In this document: piece after piece, positions 38,841 through 45,616 of the stretch
Layout: the number at the start of each line of letters is the position of its first letter
How positions within the stretch are numbered: the first letter of the stretch is position 1
The notes under the pieces: generated by a model
What the model saw: only the letters and a program-made list of their open reading frames with translations
What the model was told of the DNA's origin: nothing
Database searches by the model: none
Source: Pseudomonas sp. N40(2020)
Lineage (GTDB): Bacteria > Pseudomonadota > Gammaproteobacteria > Pseudomonadales > Pseudomonadaceae
Assembly: GCF_014472415.1 (NCBI RefSeq)
Contig: NZ_JACSZV010000011.1
Location: forward strand, 1 to 64,000
Direction: 5' to 3'
DNA: 64,000 bases
Position numbers and translations under genes: made by a program

Positions 38841-38890
38841 GTTATCAGAGCGCTAAACGGTGAATTGCGCACCTGTCAGACATGACAGGT
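38841..38890 (-). promoter_or_regulatory. Perfect lux/las-type box and -10 of the 761-aa gene
   Basis: ACCTGTCAGACATGACAGGT (38871-38890) is a 20-bp dyad with ACCTG-N10-CAGGT ends, the form bound by LuxR/LasR-type regulators; one more base pair on each side extends the dyad. About 24 nt downstream on the minus strand is GATAAC (38841-38846) as a possible -10. Spacing suits activation from a box overlapping the -35 position. Confidence 0.65.
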
Positions 38891-38928
38891 GGCGACGAGT
38901 GGTTATTAATGGGGACGGAGGCTTTTGC

Positions 38929-39687
38929 TCAGACGAAAACAATTTCGTAAGGCAAACGCATCCGCTCCAGAATCACCGGCGGCAGCATCGGCGCAATGCC
39001 GATCGCCGGTTCGCCCTTGAGCTGGCTGGCGTAGGCGTGGGTCGCGTGGCTTTTGCGTGCGACGGTCCAGGTGTCGAGGCGCAGTTTGCGTGCGCGCTGC
39101 CAAGGGATCAGTTTTTGATCACGCTCTGGCCAGTGCCATGCCCAGACCGGCACATCGTGGAAGGTCGCCCCGGCCAGTTCGGCGGCTTCGGCGGCAGCGC
39201 AACCAACCGCCTCATGATCGTCATTGCCATCGCCGCGCCAAGTGCTGAACACCACATCACCTGGCCGCAAGTAGCGGCCGATGAACTCGGTCAGTTGAAC
39301 ATGCTGGTCGCTCAACGCGTTGTCGGTGAAACCGCCGCGCACCCATTTCAGGCTGTGCATCGGCAGGCCGAGGCGACGCAGGGCTTCGACGCTTTCCTGC
39401 GGGCGAAATACGCTCAGGCGTTTTTCCGACCATTGCCGCGAGCCGGGGTGGCTGGCACTGCCGTCGGTGATGGAGAGCAATTGCAGCGGATGACCGAGAC
39501 TTGAGAGTAATTGCAGCAGGCCACCGCAGGTCACCACTTCATCCCCGGGATGCGGGGCGATCACCACGGCGCGGGCGCCGGGCGGCACCAGACTGCGGGT
39601 GTTGATGACGGGAATATTGTCGAGTTGCGCGGCGCTGTTCCAGATTTGCGCCGACGGGGTGTTTTCGATGAGCGATAACGGTTTCAT
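38929..39687 (-). CDS. PIG-L deacetylase homolog with altered active site
   Basis: 252 aa, LmbE/PIG-L fold, clearly paralogous to the protein at 41124-41894. The family motif HPDDE reads HPGDE (His46, Gly48, Asp49): the zinc ligands remain but the catalytic base Asp is Gly (codon GGG at 39544-39546). The second motif, H-x-D-H in the paralog, reads NDDH, losing the general-acid His as well while keeping the zinc His. It may thus bind but not deacetylate its ligand. ATG 39687 (MKPLSLIEN) is chosen. It lies 157 bp after the GT2 gene on the same strand and just upstream of the lux-box region. Confidence 0.85.
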   Translation of the reverse strand: MKPLSLIENTPSAQIWNSAAQLDNIPVINTRSLVPPGARAVVIAPHPGDEVVTCGGLLQLLSSLGHPLQLLSITDGSASHPGSRQWSEKRLSVFRPQESVEALRRLGLPMHSLKWVRGGFTDNALSDQHVQLTEFIGRYLRPGDVVFSTWRGDGNDDHEAVGCAAAEAAELAGATFHDVPVWAWHWPERDQKLIPWQRARKLRLDTWTVARKSHATHAYASQLKGEPAIGIAPMLPPVILERMRLPYEIVFV

Positions 39688-39844
39688 GGGTACGACGTCC
39701 TTGTGTTGTCTCGCCCTCAATCGTGCCCACAGCCAGAAACATCTGCGGTGGCCGACCCGTGAAGGCTGGTTGATTGCCGTGCGGTGCTCCGAACCCTGGA
39801 TTGCCGCGCAGCAGAGTATTGCTCATGAAGCGTGGTTCGTCGCG

Positions 39845-40531
39845 TCACAGATCAATCTGATCCGCTTTTTTTTGTGTCATCTGTGCCAGATTTCGCAAGT
39901 AGTCGCCAAATCCGCCACTCGCGCGGCTGTCGAAACGGGCGCTGGTGTGAACTTGCGGGCGATGGCTCCAGGCGATGTTCGCGCCGACCAGTTCCAGCGC
40001 CCGCACCAGTTGCACATCTTCGTCGCAAGCCAGCGGTTTAAAGCCTCCAGCCCAACGATAGGCATCGGCGCTGACGCCCAGATTGGCGCCGTGGATATGC
40101 CGGTGGCCCTCGCAGGCCCGATAGTGCCGGTGATAGCGAATTTGTGCCGCCTGATCGAACGATTCATGCCAGCGCTCGACAGTGACCGTACCGCATACCG
40201 CGTCCGCACCCAACCCAAGCTGCGCCACCAGCCAGTCATCGGCGACGCGGCTGTCGGCGTCGGAGCAGGAGATCCAGCGCGCCCCGCGCTCAAGCAACAG
40301 CTGTGCGCCAGCGGCTCGGGCCTGGCCGACATTGCGTGCATCAATATGCAGGCTCTGCACCGGATAGCCGCTGACGATCTGCGCCGAGCGATCAGTGCAA
40401 CTGTCGAGCACCACCAGCACTTCAACCCGTTCGCCAGCGAGCAAACCGTGCCGGCTGGCCCTTAGCGCGGCGTTCAGGCATTCGTCGAGCAGGTCTTCCT
40501 CGTTGTGCGCCGGGATCAAAATGCCAATCAT
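39845..40531 (-). CDS. GT2 family glycosyltransferase
   Basis: 228 aa, a compact soluble GT-A enzyme. N-terminal ILIPAHNEEDLLDECL, the LVVLDSCTDRSAQI nucleotide loop and the DAD metal motif in ISCSDADSRVADDW (about residue 90) are visible. A CDEDVQLVRAL-type acceptor/catalytic segment follows near 185. There are no membrane helices, unlike NodC or cellulose synthases, so it probably adds one sugar to a small or lipid-linked acceptor. The start is fixed by the ATGA overlap with the methyltransferase gene. Donor and acceptor unknown. Confidence 0.85.
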   Translation of the reverse strand: MIGILIPAHNEEDLLDECLNAALRASRHGLLAGERVEVLVVLDSCTDRSAQIVSGYPVQSLHIDARNVGQARAAGAQLLLERGARWISCSDADSRVADDWLVAQLGLGADAVCGTVTVERWHESFDQAAQIRYHRHYRACEGHRHIHGANLGVSADAYRWAGGFKPLACDEDVQLVRALELVGANIAWSHRPQVHTSARFDSRASGGFGDYLRNLAQMTQKKADQIDL

Positions 40532-41127
40532 CGCAAACCCTCCAGCGCCGCCACCGAGCGCGGTTCGCGACTCCATACTTCAAGAATAAAGTCGGCCTCC
40601 TGATGCAGCACCAGGCGCGGCAAGTGCAATTGTTCGTGGATCAAGTCGTGAACCTGCCGTGCATTCAACGGGCAGCCGTCGATGGGGGGGCGCCAGTGGC
40701 AGGCCAGCAGTTGGCCGTCGGCGGTCAGGGAATCACTGATCCGGCGGATCACTTCTGTCAGATCTTTACTGTCGAGGTAGTAGCCGATCTCGCTAAATAC
40801 AATCAGGTCTAATTTTTCCTCCGGCCAGTCGCCGGGCAAACGACTTTGGCGCACTTCGGTGTGATCAAACAGGCTCAATCGCGTGGTCGCCAGACTCACC
40901 GCAGCGCTCGCGGTGTCACAGCACAGGAGCCGATCACAGCGACCGGCCAGTTCGGCACTCAACTCGCCATTGGCGCAGCCCGGCTCGAAAATCGACCGGT
41001 AATGCGGACGCGGCAAAGCGGCGAGTGTGATCGCGCGTTTGCGTTGCTCGTACCAGCGCTGGCGGAACGCCCACGGATCGTCGTTGCCGGCGAACAGGCC
41101 TTCGAAGTAACGATCCTCGACGCTCAT
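40528..41127 (-). CDS. SAM-dependent methyltransferase, NodS-like
   Basis: 199 aa class I methyltransferase. The SAM-binding motif FEPGCANGELSAELA is at about 47-61, an acidic end of strand 2 is LLCCDTA, and motif IV is LDLIVFSEIGYYL. The opening YFEGLFAGNDDPWAFRQRWYEQRK and the EIGYYL motif place it with the NodS family, whose founder N-methylates deacetylated chitooligosaccharides. Here it lies directly between a PIG-L deacetylase gene and a GT2 gene, overlapping both by 4 nt, which suggests it acts on the same glycan or amino-sugar product. Confidence 0.85.
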   Translation of the reverse strand: MSVEDRYFEGLFAGNDDPWAFRQRWYEQRKRAITLAALPRPHYRSIFEPGCANGELSAELAGRCDRLLCCDTASAAVSLATTRLSLFDHTEVRQSRLPGDWPEEKLDLIVFSEIGYYLDSKDLTEVIRRISDSLTADGQLLACHWRPPIDGCPLNARQVHDLIHEQLHLPRLVLHQEADFILEVWSREPRSVAALEGLR

Positions 41128-41894
41128 AGAAACACCACTTCAAACGGTTGCAGCAGGCGATCGAGCACGTACGGCGCCAGCACCGGGCCGAGTCCGGCGG
41201 CCGCGTCGCCTTCCAGTTGGCTGGCGAAGGCGTGTACTGCGTGGCGTTTGCGCGCCACTTGCTCAGGCGACAGCAGAATCTTGCGTGCTCGTTGCCACGG
41301 CACCAAAGCGTCTTCAGGCGTTGCCCAGTGCCATGTCCACACAGGTAGCTCATGGCAGGTTGCGCCGACTCTGCGCGCCGCTTCGGCACTGGCGCGACCG
41401 ACGGCTTCATGGTCGCAATGGCCGTCCTCGCGCCAAGTGGTAAAAATGACATCATCGGCGCGCAGATGCCGCTCGATGAAGTCGCTCAGCTCAGCTTCTT
41501 GCGCCGCTACTTGCGTGTCAGTGAAACCGCCACGCAGCCATTTCACTCGATGCATGGGCAGGCCGAGGCGCCGCAGCGCTTCGGCGGATTCCTGCGGACG
41601 GATCACGCTCAGGCGCTCCACTGGCCAGCGCTCGGAGCCGGGGTGGCTGGCACAGCCGTCGGTGACCGAGATCAATTGCAGCGGGCGGCCGGCAGCGGCG
41701 AGCAATTGCAGCAGGCCGCCGCAACCGAGCACTTCATCGTCCGGGTGTGGCGCGATGATTACTGCTCTTGCGCCCGGCGGAACCAGACTTTGAATATCAA
41801 GGCTGTCCAATTGCGCCAGTTGCCGCGAACCCTGCCATTGGTGCAGGGATGTGCCTTGGCCGACGATCGGATTATCTTTCTTGACCGCATTCAT
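41124..41894 (-). CDS. PIG-L family deacetylase
   Basis: 256 aa. Zinc hydrolase of the LmbE/PIG-L family, which removes N-acetyl groups from GlcNAc-type substrates. The intact motif APHPDDEVLGCGG (His50, Asp52, Asp53) and the second site DGHCDHEAVG with both histidines are present. ATG 41894 is preferred over 41903 because it forms an ATGA overlap with the upstream gene and has AGAGG at about 10 nt. It overlaps the methyltransferase gene by 4 nt downstream. The altered paralog lies 1.4 kb further on. The substrate is unknown. Confidence 0.88.
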   Translation of the reverse strand: MNAVKKDNPIVGQGTSLHQWQGSRQLAQLDSLDIQSLVPPGARAVIIAPHPDDEVLGCGGLLQLLAAAGRPLQLISVTDGCASHPGSERWPVERLSVIRPQESAEALRRLGLPMHRVKWLRGGFTDTQVAAQEAELSDFIERHLRADDVIFTTWREDGHCDHEAVGRASAEAARRVGATCHELPVWTWHWATPEDALVPWQRARKILLSPEQVARKRHAVHAFASQLEGDAAAGLGPVLAPYVLDRLLQPFEVVFL

Positions 41895-42889
41895 AGCGTC
41901 CATGCCTCTGCGGGTTGAGCGGCAACCAGTTGGCCGAGGCCGGCGAGGTCGCGTTCGGCGTGGCTTTGACGCAGAAACACCGGCAGATCGGCGATCAGTC
42001 GGGCGAAATGCCGATCCTTGCAATAGGGCCCGGCCCCCAGGGCACGTCCGACCTCACGGATGACTTGCTCGGCGGATTGTTCCACCACGGCGCGGGCGCG
42101 TCGGGCCAGCAGTTCGGCGCTGTCCTCGGGATTTGCATCGATGTGCAAGGCGCTGAAGCGCAGCACATCGGCGGCTGCCTGCAAGGCGCTGTCGACCGCG
42201 CCGAGATGGGCGAGGGCATGCGGCTCGTCTCGATGAGCACATTGCTTGCGCAGGTATTCACCGATTTGCCGCGCAGCGCCATACCAGCACGCTGCGATGC
42301 CGATCCCTCCTTGCCAGAAGCCTGGGCGTTGCAGGTAATCACCGGGATTGCCGATGGCCTGCGCTTCGGCGCCGTCGAACAGCACTTCGACGCTGCCGGT
42401 GGCGCCCATGCCCACCGCTTGCCAGCCTTGATCGGTAACGGTCACACCCGGTTGATCCAGTGCGACGGCGACCAATTGTTGCTGATCATCGGCATCCCAC
42501 GCGGTGAGTAGCGCATGGCTCAGCACGGCGGCGCCGGAACACCAGGCTTTTCGTCCATTGAGCGTGACCATATGCCCGGCGGGACGCACTTGCACCCGCG
42601 CTTGCGGCGGTTCGGCCGCCCACATGCCCCACGTGCTGCCGGGCGTTGGCGAACCACCCAATTGCTCGATGATTGCCAGCGCGTCGGTATGGCCTTCATA
42701 GAGTTTGCATAACCCCAGATCATGCCCGCCGACATTCGCCAGATGCCGAAAACGCTCCAGCGTGTGACCGCTGCCCGGCAGCGGTAAACGATCCAGTCCG
42801 GCTTCAACCATGGCCCGCAGGCATCCACCGAGGGCTAACGTGTCGGCATAGTCCGGTGGACGGCGGGCCAGATAGTTCTGCAAGTCCAT
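41891..42889 (-). CDS. Acyl-CoA dehydrogenase-like flavoprotein
   Basis: 332 aa, shorter than typical acyl-CoA dehydrogenases (about 380). The central beta domain is recognisable: TWGMWAAEPPQARVQVRP, LNGRKAWCSGAAVLSHALL and GMGATGSVEVLFDGAEA. The C-terminal helical domain follows, but I could not find the usual catalytic Glu with its YEGT-type context, so it may be a flavin monooxygenase-like or divergent member. ATG 42889 begins one base after the glgX stop, and its own stop overlaps the PIG-L gene, so it is translationally tied to both. Confidence 0.8.
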   Translation of the reverse strand: MDLQNYLARRPPDYADTLALGGCLRAMVEAGLDRLPLPGSGHTLERFRHLANVGGHDLGLCKLYEGHTDALAIIEQLGGSPTPGSTWGMWAAEPPQARVQVRPAGHMVTLNGRKAWCSGAAVLSHALLTAWDADDQQQLVAVALDQPGVTVTDQGWQAVGMGATGSVEVLFDGAEAQAIGNPGDYLQRPGFWQGGIGIAACWYGAARQIGEYLRKQCAHRDEPHALAHLGAVDSALQAAADVLRFSALHIDANPEDSAELLARRARAVVEQSAEQVIREVGRALGAGPYCKDRHFARLIADLPVFLRQSHAERDLAGLGQLVAAQPAEAWTL

Positions 42890-42890
42890 A

Positions 42891-45050
42891 TCAGTCTTCT
42901 TCTTCACGTTGCAGTTCAAACAGCAGCAGCGAACGTCCGGTGACCGAGTACTCGTGACCGAAGTCGAAGCGCTCCTGGCCTCGGATCGCCGGTTGATTGG
43001 TGTCGACCATGCAGGTCCAGAAACTGCCTTCCGGGACTTCCGGCAAGGTGAAGTTGACGATGTCGTGGTGCGCATTGACCACCAGCAGCAGGGTCGCGTC
43101 GGCACCCTTGCGCAGAATCCCGGTTTCCTGCGCGCGACCGTCGAGCAACATGCCCAGGCAACGATTGTGCGCGTCATGCCAATGCTCGGTGGTCATCTCG
43201 GTGCCGTCCGGGGCGAGCCAGGTCACGTCCTTGACGCCGATGTCCTCGTTGTACTCGCCGACCAGAAAGCGCCCACGACGCAGAATCGGATAAGCCAGAC
43301 GCAGCTTGATCAGGCGTTTGACGAATTTGAGCAGGGCCTTGCCGTCCTCGCTCAGATCCCAGTTGACCCAGCCGATCTCGCTGTCCTGGCAATAGGCATT
43401 GTTGTTGCCATCCTGCGTGCGGGCGAATTCGTCGCCGGCGACAATCATTGGCGTGCCTTGGGCCAGCAGCAGCGTTGCGAAGAAGTTGCGCATCTGCCGA
43501 TGGCGCAGGGCGTTGATTTCGGGATCGTCGGTCGGACCTTCAACGCCATGGTTCCAGGACAGGTTGTTATTACTGCCGTCCTGATTGTTCTCGTCGTTGG
43601 CTTCGTTGTGCTTGTCGTTGTACGACACCAGATCGTTGAGGGTGAAGCCGTCGTGGGCAGTGATGAAGTTCACCGATGAATACGGCCGCCGGCCGCGCTG
43701 GTTAAACATCTCGCCGGACGCGGTCATGCGGCTGGCAAAGTCGGCGACCTGGGCGTCGTCACCCTTCCAGAACGCGCGCACGGTGTCGCGGAATTTGTCG
43801 TTCCACTCGACCCAGCCCGGCGGGAAGTTGCCGACCTGATAGCCACCGGGGCCGCAATCCCACGGTTCGGCGATCATTTTCACCTGACGCAAAACCGGGT
43901 CCTGACGGCAGGCAACGAGGAAGCTGTGCCGCTCGTCGAAACCGTCGTGATAGCGGCCGAGAATAGTCGCCAGGTCGAAGCGGAAACCGTCGACATGCAT
44001 TTCGCTGGCCCAGTAACGCAACGAGTCAGTGACCATTTGCAGTACGCACGGGTGACTCAGATCCAACGTGTTGCCGGTACCGGAATCGTTGATGTAGAAG
44101 CGCTTGTCGTCGGGCATCAGCCGGTAGTACGAGGCGTTGTCGATGCCGCGCATCGACAGGGTCGGGCCTTGCTCGTTGCCCTCGGCGGTGTGGTTGTAGA
44201 CCACGTCAAGGATCACTTCGAGATTGGCTTCGTGCAGGTGCGCGACCATCTCCTTGAACTCGGCGATCTTGCCGCTGGCGAGATAACGCGGGTCCGGGGC
44301 GAAAAACGCAATGCTGTTGTAGCCCCAGTAGTTGGTCATGCCCTTGTGCAGCAGGTGCTGGTCGTTGACGAAAGCGTGGATCGGCAGCAACTCGACCGAT
44401 GAAACCCCGACGCTGCGAATGTGCTTGAGCACATCGTCATTCATCAAACCGGCGAAGGTGCCGCGCACGTTTTCCGGCACCGATGGATGCCGCATGCTGA
44501 TGCCGCGCACATGAGTCTCATAGATGATGGTTTTGTCCCACGGCACGCTGACGCGCTGGTCGTTGCCCCAGGTATGCGCCGGGTCGATGACTTTGCATTT
44601 GGGCACGAAGGGAGCGCTGTCGCGTTCATCGAAACTGAGGTCGGCGTCGGGGTGGCCGATGGTGTAGCCGAACAAGGCTTCGGACCACTTGAGTTGGCCG
44701 ACCAGTTGTTTGGCGTAGGGGTCGATAAGCAATTTGTTGTGGTTGAAGCGGTGGCCGTTGGCCGGGTCATACGGGCCGTAGACGCGGTAGCCATAAATCA
44801 GCCCCGGATGGGCGTCGGGCAAGTAGCCGTGGTAGATCTCATCGGTGTATTCGGGCAGTTCGATTCGTTCGAGCTCGACTTCACCGGCATCGTCGAAGAT
44901 GCACAGTTCGACCTTGGTGGCGTTGGCGGAGAACAGGGCAAAGTTCACCCCCAAGCCATCCCAGGTCGCACCGAGCGGGAAGGGCAGACCCTCACGAATT
45001 CTCGAAGGCTCGGCGTGCTGTGCGGGCTCGGCTTTTTTTGGACGGGTCAT
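42891..45050 (-). CDS. glgX: Glycogen debranching enzyme GlgX
   Basis: 719 aa, isoamylase-type GH13_11. It hydrolyses alpha-1,6 branches of limit glucan. CBM48 at about 15-110 (PFPLGATWDGLGVNFALFSANA), then the barrel with nucleophile region GFRFDLATILGR and acid/base KMIAEPWDCGPGGYQVG, and NFITAHDGFTLNDLVSY. A C-terminal beta domain ends the chain. It follows treY/DUF2934 on the same strand after a REP pair, and leads directly into the acyl-CoA dehydrogenase/PIG-L/methyltransferase/GT2 genes. TreY substrates (linear glucans) are produced by this step. Confidence 0.95.
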   Translation of the reverse strand: MTRPKKAEPAQHAEPSRIREGLPFPLGATWDGLGVNFALFSANATKVELCIFDDAGEVELERIELPEYTDEIYHGYLPDAHPGLIYGYRVYGPYDPANGHRFNHNKLLIDPYAKQLVGQLKWSEALFGYTIGHPDADLSFDERDSAPFVPKCKVIDPAHTWGNDQRVSVPWDKTIIYETHVRGISMRHPSVPENVRGTFAGLMNDDVLKHIRSVGVSSVELLPIHAFVNDQHLLHKGMTNYWGYNSIAFFAPDPRYLASGKIAEFKEMVAHLHEANLEVILDVVYNHTAEGNEQGPTLSMRGIDNASYYRLMPDDKRFYINDSGTGNTLDLSHPCVLQMVTDSLRYWASEMHVDGFRFDLATILGRYHDGFDERHSFLVACRQDPVLRQVKMIAEPWDCGPGGYQVGNFPPGWVEWNDKFRDTVRAFWKGDDAQVADFASRMTASGEMFNQRGRRPYSSVNFITAHDGFTLNDLVSYNDKHNEANDENNQDGSNNNLSWNHGVEGPTDDPEINALRHRQMRNFFATLLLAQGTPMIVAGDEFARTQDGNNNAYCQDSEIGWVNWDLSEDGKALLKFVKRLIKLRLAYPILRRGRFLVGEYNEDIGVKDVTWLAPDGTEMTTEHWHDAHNRCLGMLLDGRAQETGILRKGADATLLLVVNAHHDIVNFTLPEVPEGSFWTCMVDTNQPAIRGQERFDFGHEYSVTGRSLLLFELQREEED

Positions 45051-45092
45051 GATTGCTCCTGCAAAACGGGTGAATTCTGGGCTGACACAAAC

Positions 45093-45188
45093 CCTGTAGG
45101 AGTGAGCCTGCTCGCGAAAGCGGTGGCCCAGCTATTAAATATGTCGGATGGACCGACGCCTTCGCGAGCAGGCTCACTCCTACAGGGG
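45093..45188. repeat. REP pair between DUF2934 gene and glgX
   Basis: CTGTAGGAGTGAGCCTGCTC and GAGCAGGCTCACTCCTACAG form a perfect inverted pair around 55 bp. It could separate expression of the glgA-treY block from the glgX block. Confidence 0.9.
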
Positions 45189-45274
45189 TTATGCGTGTTT
45201 CTTGAGGGCGAACGCGCCCTCTGTGGCGAGCAAACCCGCCACACAGTCATTCAGTTCAATAATCGGGGGAAGCG

Positions 45275-45589
45275 TCAGTTCGCCGGGGGCTTGCGTGGCA
45301 CCTTGGGCTTTTTCTCGACGGCTTTTTCGCCCGGTGGCACGACTTTGGCGGCGCTCGCAGGCTTGGCTTTGGCCGGGGCTTTGGGCTTGGCGGCTGGCGC
45401 CTTCACCTCGGCGGTTTTGCCTGCTGTTTTGCTGCCGGCAGCCTTCGGTGATTTCTTCGGTGCCAGTGCTTCGGCCTCGGCCAGTTTGCGCGCCATCTCC
45501 CAATGGCGTTCTTCGTGGCCCTCGGGCTTACCTTCGGATTCCCAGATCTGATAGGCGAATTCGCGGATGCGTTTATCGTCGGTGCTCAT
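45275..45589 (-). CDS. DUF2934 protein with lysine/alanine/proline tail
   Basis: 104 aa. The first 40 residues are the DUF2934 domain (IREFAYQIWESEGKPEGHEERHWEMA). The remaining 60 are Lys/Ala/Pro-rich with repeated KA-PAAKPKAPAK-type steps, like histone H1 or AlgP tails, so the protein should be basic and largely disordered. Nucleic-acid or glucan binding is possible but unproven. It starts 27 nt after treY on the same strand, so it is probably cotranscribed with the trehalose genes. Confidence 0.83.
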   Translation of the reverse strand: MSTDDKRIREFAYQIWESEGKPEGHEERHWEMARKLAEAEALAPKKSPKAAGSKTAGKTAEVKAPAAKPKAPAKAKPASAAKVVPPGEKAVEKKPKVPRKPPAN

Positions 45590-45616
45590 CGCAATGCTCC
45601 TGAACTGAACTCATGC

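Noticed and set aside
38929..39687. Sequencing error as the cause of HPGDE
   Set aside because: A second, independent substitution in the other active-site motif (NDDH) makes a single base error unlikely; still to be confirmed in relatives.
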